NCBI GenBank assembly: GCA_905178155.1
Contig: CAJINV010000005.1
Location: forward strand, 5,615,469 to 5,679,468
DNA from: Amoebophrya sp. A120
Lineage: Eukaryota > Sar > Dinophyceae > Syndiniales > Amoebophryaceae
Direction of reading: 5' to 3'
DNA length: 64,000 bases
The notes beneath the pieces are model-generated. The model was given only the letters and a program-made list of their open reading frames with translations. It ran no database searches and was not told the origin of the DNA. The first letter of the stretch is position 1; each line of letters begins with the position of its first letter. The position numbers were made by a program, and so were the translations under genes. This document shows positions 55,701-62,200 of the stretch, piece by piece.

Positions 55701-58451
55701 CAACCAGAGACTCTCGCTATCAAAGTGAAAAAAAAACCCTCCCCCTATCGAAACGAAGTTTCTGATGCTGGATTTGCGAACACAAATCAGATTTGTCTTG
55801 CTGGAGAGGACTACAGACGCATAGTAATCCGGAGCAGAGCGGCTTTGGCATAGGCACTTAGCATGAAGAACGTCCGCACTGCAGGCCCAACAGCATGACA
55901 AAACGCCTGCAAAATGCGGCGGAGACTGTGGAGCTGCCTTCTTGCAAGACAGACGCGATCTGTGGCCACAAATCAGCAACGCAAATTGTCGAAGACGTGA
56001 CCACGCGTCAATATGTGTATGGGGAGGGGGGATTTTTCCGTGTGATACTCGTGGACGACGCGGCTGTTGAGGACGTGTTTGCTGCGCTGGATGGGAATAA
56101 CGCCGGGTATTTTCATGGGGCAGGACGAACAATGTATGGCGAGGAAGTAGACCAAGGATGGTCACTGGAGCGGGAGCTTTTTGAACAGCAGCAGGAGATA
56201 AATAACGAAAATGGAGGCGGACCTCCTCCGCAGTTGTTCTACAACGAATCTGTACTGCAATTTCAGCAGCAAGTGCAACAGCAAATTCAGGAGTACCAGT
56301 TGCAATCTCCGAATTTTGATGTCAAAGAGGACGAGGACCAGCAGCAGCATCGTGATTTCTCACAACCGCAGGCGCACCAGCAACAAGCGCATCAACTGGA
56401 GGGCGCGCATCAGCATCTTCAGGAGCAATACGGGTGGTGGAGCTCGCCGGAGGAACAGCAGCGTGTCGGGTGGAATAATATTACCGCTACATCGCCCTGT
56501 TCTTGTGAAGGAAACCAAAACACTTTGTTCAATGACAGTCTGCGTCTGTCCCGGTTGCAGAGGAGCTCGGAGGACTTGTTATCCACCGGGAAAAAACACC
56601 CATCCCCATCCAATTTGTCATGCACAACATGTGTATCAGTTCAACAGGGCCCGCGGTTCAACAATGTACCTACCAGTTCAATACCGCCCCGGGGCCTAAA
56701 TATCCTAGAACAAGCAGGCCATTTGATATGCTCGGCGCCAAAAACATATGCAGGTGGAGGAAGGAGTAGGGGGGGCGTTCCTGACCCAAAGGTACGCTCC
56801 TGATCTCAGTGGTACTTAGTCGACCCGGGGGGCCAGGTATTACCTGACCCCCGGTTCGGGTCTGTGCCTGCAATGCTGCAGCGAAGTCGTTTTAGATGGT
56901 GCTGCAGCACAGCTGCGCGCACCTTGATGGGCGCCAAAGGCCCCAAGTCTGTCGCTACAGAAAACGGTAGCCATGACTGCGATCGGCCCTAGTGTTCGAC
57001 CGCTTTCTGTTTGAAACCAGCGCCGCGCACACAGCTTCGGTCTTCGTGCGCCCATTGATCGGAAGCAGCGTCCCTAAATCCTACGGCCGGCAGCCGTGCC
57101 ACCGTAAACAATAGTCGCGCAGCGCTTCGCGCCTCACAAACCAAAATCGCGCGCGCGCGCGCCAAAATACAGGACCTTTTGGGGCTTGTTGCGTGCACAT
57201 TCTTTTTGCGACATATGGCGCCCGCAAGATATGCTCTGTAGCTCATCGGGATTCTTTTCTCCCGTTGCCCGCTCTTTTTTTCGGGGTTTGGCACGTGCAC
57301 TACGTATGGTTCTCTTCTTTTTCGTATGCCCGGAACCTTCACGAACTAAGTAGTTCGTGAACTGGGGTACACTCTCGAACCGATTCACATGCATAAAATC
57401 CGCTAGTTGTCATGCAAAAAATGGATGGGGATGGGTGTAGAAGTCTTTTCCTAGATACTTATCTGAGGAAGAACATTTAGAAGACCGCCTGAACGACTTA
57501 CTCCCGTACAGCTTCTACGGAGGGGATAGGATGAAGGACAACGGTACAACTACTAGGGGCGAACAGCAGGAGACGAACCAGCGAGCTTCAAAAATATTGC
57601 CAGACGAGCCGCGACATCATCAACATCATGACGCGGTGGAGGAACCTGTTCCGTTTAATAGCGAAGGATCCTTTTTGCTGCCTCTGGAAGTAGGAGAGAC
57701 GCAGAGAATCAACGCGGAGACTACACCAGGAGGCACCGCTCGTCGTGCCAGCGAGGATCATCCTCTCCTAGAAGAGCACCAACAGGACGAGGACGAGGAC
57801 GAGTATGACGAAGCGGCGGAGGCCCGGGAGCTCGCTAAGGAATTGGAAAACGGTCTCGGCGCTCTGGTGTTGGAATCGCCAGAATTGCTGGTCTCGTTGG
57901 CAGAGAGCTTGGAGAAGGAGGAGCAGGAAAAAATGAAAAAGGAGAAGGAGGAGGCTGAAGCTCAAGCTGCAAAAGTAGTAGAGGACAAAGAAAATATTAT
58001 CCCCACAACTAGTACAACTGGTGGCCGTGCACCAGCTGCACAAACGAGAAGTTGTCCAGGGGCGCGGCGTCCTAGTTCTCGCGATAAAAAAGCAGCAGAA
58101 GACGACTACGATTTTGAAGCAGAATTGCAGTCTCCCACGGATGTGACCGCGAAGAACCAGCAGGATACGACGGTAAATAACACTTCTGCAGGACGAGCGG
58201 CGTCAAGCGCCAAGGATCAACAGCAGAGTAAATATCTCAAACTGCCACTGGAGGAGCCAGACGAAGCGGGTGATGATGATGTCGAAGATGATCACGATTT
58301 GGATGACCACTGGGATCTTCTTCGCGGGGAGGACGATGACGATCATTGGGATGGATTGAACTCGCCCGGGGCCGCTGGGGATAATTCAGAGGCTCCTGAG
58401 CACAAGAACATCAATAAGCGAAAACTACTACACAAGCGAAAGCTTGTATGA
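40752..58451 (+). CDS. Giant unrecognised protein, 3334 aa, 33 exons
   Basis: Thirty-three exons, all separated by introner elements and none by a GT-AG intron, sum to 10,005 nt with one open frame. Exon 1 (40752-42306) encodes a Gly/Lys-rich low-complexity N-terminus (GKGKGKDFDMLKQ, KKKKEKKKKRGNGRDRE) and then a more ordered part (WTYTWLKQSSGQKRYQAYCR). Later parts are rich in charged helices (KSEIKKTVTFEFSSEREF, DLKIIADFGEAIFGELQA). A WW-like stretch VPYGWHLRYSRSSNRSYYEH lies near residue 2520-2545. Near residues 2700-2820 is RFYTANVTDWNLPFKSADQ. A Gln/His-rich region (QQQVQQQIQEYQLQ) follows, then a Glu/Asp-rich tail (DEDEYDEAAEARELAKELE) ending KRKLLHKRKLV. No family recognised. The start ATG (GCAAAGATGGCC) opens a Gly-rich frame; no better start is seen. 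Confidence 0.85.
42307..42489. mobile_element. Introner element, family D
   Basis: Length is 183 bp. Flanks CATGA and CATGG match at four of five. Left end TATGCAACACAAATAATTTCC, right end GGAAAATTATTTACAATGGATA. Confidence 0.9.
42558..42709 (-). mobile_element. Introner element, family A, reverse orientation
   Basis: Length is 152 bp. Flanks CAGCA and TAGCA. Internal CTCAAGGTAAATCAGC marks the reverse orientation. Confidence 0.93.
43093..43354 (-). mobile_element. Introner element, family B, reverse orientation
   Basis: Length is 262 bp. Flanks CCCGC and CCCAC. Joins YP to PRVNDELEF. Confidence 0.93.
43420..43571 (+). mobile_element. Introner element, family A
   Basis: Length is 152 bp with target repeat CGTCT on both sides. 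Joins SWHV to FYLGRDLDD. Confidence 0.95.
43688..43991. mobile_element. Introner element, family K
   Basis: Length is 304 bp with target repeat CCGGA. Terminal inversion is short (TATCCT and AGGATA), but the interior carries several GCATGACA and TAGCATCACA motifs. Confidence 0.85.
44027..44308 (-). mobile_element. Introner element, family B, reverse orientation
   Basis: Length is 282 bp. Flanks GAAGG and GAAAG. An internal TGTCTGTGATGCATGCC is tandemly repeated. Confidence 0.92.
44393..44572. mobile_element. Introner element, family D, decayed target repeat
   Basis: Length is 180 bp. Flanks GCCGG and TCTGA no longer match, yet removing element plus five bases preserves the frame (LAG|VEITGAEL). 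Confidence 0.85.
44757..45033 (+). mobile_element. Introner element, family B
   Basis: Length is 277 bp. Flanks GTTTT and ATTTT. Left end TATGCATTGCAAATATCC. Confidence 0.92.
45952..46259. mobile_element. Introner element, family G
   Basis: Length is 308 bp with target repeat AACAC. Ends TATGGAAGCGTCAGGTTTG and AAACCTGACGCTTCCATA, with a further inverted block AAGTTGAAATGATTTGCCATG. Confidence 0.96.
46295..46445. mobile_element. Introner element, family D
   Basis: Length is 151 bp. Flanks CAGCA and TAGCA. Separated from the preceding element by a 30-nt exon. Confidence 0.93.
46591..46757 (+). mobile_element. Introner element, family A
   Basis: Length is 167 bp. Flanks GTTAT and GCTAT. Longer than most family A copies owing to an internal GTAGAAGTAGAAAA stretch. 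Confidence 0.92.
47072..47323. mobile_element. Introner element, family B
   Basis: Length is 252 bp with target repeat GCAGG on both sides. Confidence 0.95.
47355..47629 (-). mobile_element. Introner element, family B, reverse orientation
   Basis: Length is 275 bp with target repeat AAGGT. Only a 26-nt exon separates it from the previous family B copy. Confidence 0.95.
48041..48321 (+). mobile_element. Introner element, family B
   Basis: Length is 281 bp. Flanks CCGGA and CCAGA. It ends GATG instead of GATA. Confidence 0.92.
49317..49468 (+). mobile_element. Introner element, family A
   Basis: Length is 152 bp with target repeat AATCC. Confidence 0.95.
49532..49706. mobile_element. Introner element, family D
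   Basis: Length is 175 bp with target repeat GCGAG. Ends TATGCAATACTAATTTCG and GGAAATTTACAGTGGATA. Confidence 0.94.
49765..49913 (-). mobile_element. Introner element, family A, reverse orientation
   Basis: Length is 149 bp. Flanks GCTGG and TCTGT match at three of five bases; frame is kept with the five-base rule. Confidence 0.9.
50028..50301 (-). mobile_element. Introner element, family B, reverse orientation
   Basis: Length is 274 bp with target repeat GTGAA. Confidence 0.95.
50498..50662 (-). mobile_element. Introner element, family C, reverse orientation
   Basis: Length is 165 bp with target repeat GACTC. A GTTAACGTTAAC palindrome lies near the right end; the left block has drifted to GTTATACGTTAACGG. 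Confidence 0.95.
51076..51237 (-). mobile_element. Introner element, family C, reverse orientation
   Basis: Length is 162 bp. Flanks TACGT and TACGC. The GTTAACG block has drifted to GTTAAGGTTGAGGG. Confidence 0.93.
51825..51985 (+). mobile_element. Introner element, family C
   Basis: Length is 161 bp with target repeat GTGGA. Orientation here defines plus for the family; the GTTAACGTTAAC palindrome is perfect at both ends. Confidence 0.96.
52113..52375 (+). mobile_element. Introner element, family B
   Basis: Length is 263 bp with target repeat ATTTC. Right end TTTTTACGTTTGATA. Confidence 0.95.
52559..52681. mobile_element. Introner element, family L
   Basis: Length is 123 bp with target repeat TCAGC on both sides. 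Ends TATTCCCTGAAAATTTTTAA and TTAATGTTTCAGGGAATA. The only copy of this family in the window. Confidence 0.93.
52850..53059. mobile_element. Introner element, family H
   Basis: Length is 210 bp with target repeat TCTTC. Ends TATCGTACAAAAAAAGTG then TTTCACTG, and CAGTGAAACAG...GGGGATA. Confidence 0.94.
53113..53332. mobile_element. Introner element, family J
   Basis: Length is 220 bp. Flanks GCTGC and GGTGC. Ends TATGGAGTTCTCAAACGTTA and TAACGTTTGAGAACGCTATA. Confidence 0.92.
53405..53663. mobile_element. Introner element, family B
   Basis: Length is 259 bp with target repeat CAATG. Right end mutated to TTGAGA. The short exon before it reads PSLGSQHPGGLLPNETM. Confidence 0.92.
53721..53921. 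mobile_element. Introner element, family H
   Basis: Length is 201 bp with target repeat AACCA. Confidence 0.95.
54599..54742 (+). mobile_element. Introner element, family A
   Basis: Length is 144 bp with target repeat CACGA. Confidence 0.94.
54818..54978 (+). mobile_element. Introner element, family C
   Basis: Length is 161 bp. Flanks ACAGA and ACAGG. About 90% like the copy at 51825 by eye, so one of the more recent pairs. Confidence 0.94.
55130..55411. mobile_element. Introner element, family I
   Basis: Length is 282 bp. Flanks TTCGC and TTCCC. Left end TATCCTGTGTGAGAAAAACG, right end GGGACGTTTTTACTCAGGACA. Confidence 0.9.
55718..56047. mobile_element. Introner element, family M
   Basis: Length is 330 bp. 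Flanks CTCGC and CTCGT. Ends TATCAAAGTGAAAAAAAAAC then CCTCCCC, and GGGGAGGGGGGATTTTTCC then GTGTGATA. Confidence 0.92.
56580..57457. mobile_element. Introner element, family F, enlarged by a nested insertion
   Basis: Length is 878 bp against 114-138 bp for other family F copies. Outer ends (TATCCACCGGGAAAAAACACC and GGATGGGGATGGGTG...CTAGATA) and flanks CTTGT and CTTAT are normal, and frame is preserved (SSEDLSEEEHLE). The extra about 760 bp sits at ACATG, which appears on both sides of the insert (56627-56631 and near 57389). Confidence 0.88.
56632..57388. mobile_element. GC-rich insertion nested inside an introner element
   Basis: Bounded by ACATG direct repeats. It contains a strong hairpin at 56822-56862 (GGGGGCCAGGTA against TACCTGACCCCC) and a perfect 11-bp palindrome at 57338-57361 (TTCACGAACTA, 2-bp loop, TAGTTCGTGAA), plus a GCGCGCGCGC run near 57151. 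No protein recognised. Its nature is unknown. Confidence 0.6.
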
Positions 58452-59293
58452 TCATCCACCTCGCGGCACACTTTCATCCATTTGAATTTGCACTGTGACA
58501 AGAAACTTCGTGGTAGCTTCAAGTTGATTGTAGGAAGTTGAAGTGATAGAGTATCTGACTAACTCTAGGTCTAGATCAGCGTCACTGGGGGCTTCTTTAC
58601 GAGAAGGAGAAGATGACAGAAAGGTATTAATTTTCATCGCAGCGCGTTCTCATTATCATATCATGATGTTTGCATGCGCATTTTTTGGCAACGACCATGG
58701 TGCGTCTTGGTCTTGGTTTCAGGGCAGCAGCCGTGAAGAATTTGGTATCTGCAGCTGCTGTCGTTCTTGCTGTCAGTGGTGCAGCTCCTTGCTCTGTTCA
58801 TCTAAGGATCGTTTCAACATCGTGCAAGGCTTAGTTTTCAAAGTCGGCGGCGGAAAAAGAAATGCAAATAGCGTTACGCAGTGGATGGCTTCTTCGCAGT
58901 CACTGTGCGTCTGCCTGTACCTACTTTTGTGGAACAGCACGATGATTTTTATTCTTAGGACCCACATCTTTTTTGTGTTGCTGCTTTTTCGAACAATGTC
59001 TCGTGCGTTTTTGTTTTTTTTTCAAAATATAACCGTCTTGACACTTGTGCACTTGTTTTGTGATCATCTTGCTCATTGTGTTTAGTGTGCGTAACCTGTC
59101 TGTAATAGTAGATGGGCTAGAGGGCGCGCCACGATTTTCCAAAGCCTTGCTTGTTTATGTTTCGCTCAACAAAAGGAACTGCCTCAATACCTGCCTGTGC
59201 AGAGTCAACAAAGTTATCATCTGCATCACTGAAGATTGCAAGCTGCTCACCTTCAAGTCTATTCTGTTCTAGATCTAGTCTGCTTTTTGAAAA
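58452..59293. other. Intergenic, 0.84 kb
   Basis: Between two plus-strand genes. A 180-codon open frame (58543-59085) is hydrophobic with no recognised domain; it lies upstream of a gene in T-rich DNA and is not called. No introner element seen. Confidence 0.5.
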
Positions 59294-62200
59294 ATGCGCG
59301 GTTGTGACGATCCAGCATCCGTCGCTGCTGGTCTCAACGTCGTTTCTTTCACCTACAATTGCGGTGGCGTGGAGCCCCCGCAGGAGGAAAATTTAAAGCA
59401 GAAGCTACAGGAAGAGATTCGGGAAAATCTGCTCCAGCAGAGGATTGATTGCAGTCGCAACAGTGATGGAAATGATCTTGTTGATTTTGCTGGTGCGCCT
59501 GCGGCCCATTCTGCTTATATTACCGTCGAACAACAAGCCGCAAATCCATCCACAACTGGAGGCACAACGAGGAGCGCTGGTGACCACAGTGTGTGCTTTA
59601 CCCCGGACATCGTTGTGATCAATCTGCAAGAATGTTGCCCGCTAGCCCTGGCCGCTTTAGGCAACAACGCTTCGGACTCCTACGGAAACAAATGGCGAGA
59701 CGTTTTCATTGAGGCTCTGGGCTACGGGCCATTAGACCGATTGACCTGCAGGTTTTACACCCAGTTGCACGGCGGGAAGGGAGCTTCAGGAACCGACGTT
59801 GCACCTGCGCAAGAGCTCGATATAGAGGAAAAATGCGAAAATTCCGCCGGTGATCAACATGTTGTATCGAGTTGTTCTAGGGCTCATGTCGCGTCCTCGT
59901 CCTCGTCTGCGAGCGCCGTTGCGGCTGCTAGTGACGTAGCTTGTTCCAAAAAGTGCTCCTCAAAATCGTCAGTAAGCACAGCGGCCTCGTCTTCTTCTAG
60001 TTTTGTTTCTACGGCAAGCAGCACTGGTGATTGGAAACAACTCGCAGCTTCCGCTTCGAGCTCTTCCAGGCTAGAAAGGGAAAGACAAATATGCTCATCG
60101 CCGGATAGCAATTGCAGTTCAAATTCGAGCGCCTCGACATCATCGAGTAGCGCTTCATCCTCTTCGACATCTTCCCCGTGTTGGACTACGACGGAGCAAA
60201 TCAGCCCCGCACCTAGAGCCAGTCCACCCGACGAGAGAAGGGATGAAATAAGCCCGAAGGATCCACCAGTGTCGCCGTCGCCCGACGCATTAGTGAACGA
60301 GAAAGGCCGCCGCGATCTGTTCTTCCCACCGGCCTTATCAACATCGGGAGGGGAAGATGTAAATAAACACGCACCACAAATCGCATCAAACGGAGCGGAA
60401 GACGAGACAGTTACGACAAACAGTTGTGGTTCATCTAGCAGCTGCTTCAGCGCTTCAGCGTTATCTTCAACCGCAGTGACGCCAGGGAATTCCAGTTCGA
60501 ATTCCTCTTGTTCTAGCTTTCTCCCGCCCGGCGGCGCAGGTATGGTAGTGTCAGGATCGAAATCGACAAAGTTGAAACATCAATTTGCGATGCATAAAAT
60601 GCAATCCACAGAATGCCTGTCTTGCAGAGTAGGCAAGGTAGGCAGATTGTAAGCCTGATGAGGGGTAGAACTAGAAACTGAGCTGCTAAAGTAGCATGAC
60701 AAAAGGGGTCTTCCTTACCCAAACAGCATGACAAACTGGATTTCGGTTCTACCCAAGTTTGTCATGCACCACTTAGAAACTGGGTTACAACTGGCATCCA
60801 TTTTATGCATGACAAACCATTAACGACTTCAATCCTGGCACTTCCATAGCAGGCAGTCGCTTTTTACAAGTTCCTCAAGCCGGGGGTGCGAAGGTGCGCA
60901 GTGCGGGAGGTCGTGCAGTTGTTGGGCAGCTGACCGCCGAGTCTTCCTCTGCGAGGACAGGCAGCATGACAACAGGAGGTGGAGGCTTTGGGTCCCGCCG
61001 GGCAACCGCGATCACTACGAATAAGATGCAGAAAAATTATAACCGCCGGCCGACACAGCTACCGGAAGAGCTGCAGGGCGGGTCGTTTGGAAGTACTTCT
61101 AGCTGCGCTCAGACTCAGACGCCTGCTGCAGAGGGCAAACAGGACGAAATAATAATAAAAGAAGTTCTTGCAAAAGTTGGTAAAAAATCCCGACGACGGC
61201 GCGGCACAGAGAGCAGTAGCACTGGGGGCTCCTTCATCGACCTTGCTGACTACGAAGACGCAGCCTGTCGCTCTCCCTCGTCACACAGTTGCCAGCAGAA
61301 CTTCTCATGCGAAACGCCGAAAGTAGTAAAGGTGAACAAGCAAGGTGGTAAAGCAGGCCCCAGCTGCTCAGGCGGTAGAATCGACGACGACCACTTTTCA
61401 ACATCCGAAACAACATCCGACTATCCAGGAAAATGAAACACCCATCCACATCCGATTTGTCATGCGAAACACGTATCAAAAAAAGAAAATTTCTGAAGAT
61501 AATGCTGTGTTTGTCATGCAAAAAATCGATGCTGGGGTTGGATTTTTTTTCCGTCAATACCAACAGTAGCCTCGCTGCGGATGTGGAGCACAGTCCAAGG
61601 TGCACCGTTTTGTATCACAGGTAAAAGTGTTAACGTTAAACGCTTTTCACCGATAATTGCAGTCATGCATCACAAATGTAGCCCAATGCGCATGTTATGC
61701 ATGACAAATTTTGGCACGTTTAGTGATGCATTGCTGCATCGCAAATTCCGTTAACGTCAAGAACACTTTTTCCTGTGATATTTTGAGCGCGACGGCAAGA
61801 AATTCCATAAGCAAGGCCATCAGACGGGAGGAGAGGAAGAATAAATCATCACTCCTGCTGCATCAAAAGACCACTAGCACACGGACAAAATTCAGTGGTT
61901 CGTCATCATCCACGACCGCCGCCCACACCGGGGAATGTTATCACTCCTTGGCGTTCGCCCCTATGTCGCAGCAGGTGACGACGCCTCCGAAACTAGGCTC
62001 CATCTCGTCCAAAACCGGACTTTTGCAGCCGCCCGCGCTGCTGAAAGTAGGAGCAGCTCATCCGGGAGGAGGTGCAGGCAATGCAAGTGCTTCGCCTTCG
62101 CATTCTCCTCTCAAGCACATGATCCACCAGTCACGACGCTGCCTGAGCCCCGGTCGGGTAGGACAGGAAAGTTCTCTGAACACATTGCCAAGCACGTGTA

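Noticed and set aside
58543-59085. 180-codon hydrophobic open frame upstream of the 5-phosphatase
   Set aside because: It is T-rich with no recognisable domain and no introner element; it probably reflects composition of the 5' flank.
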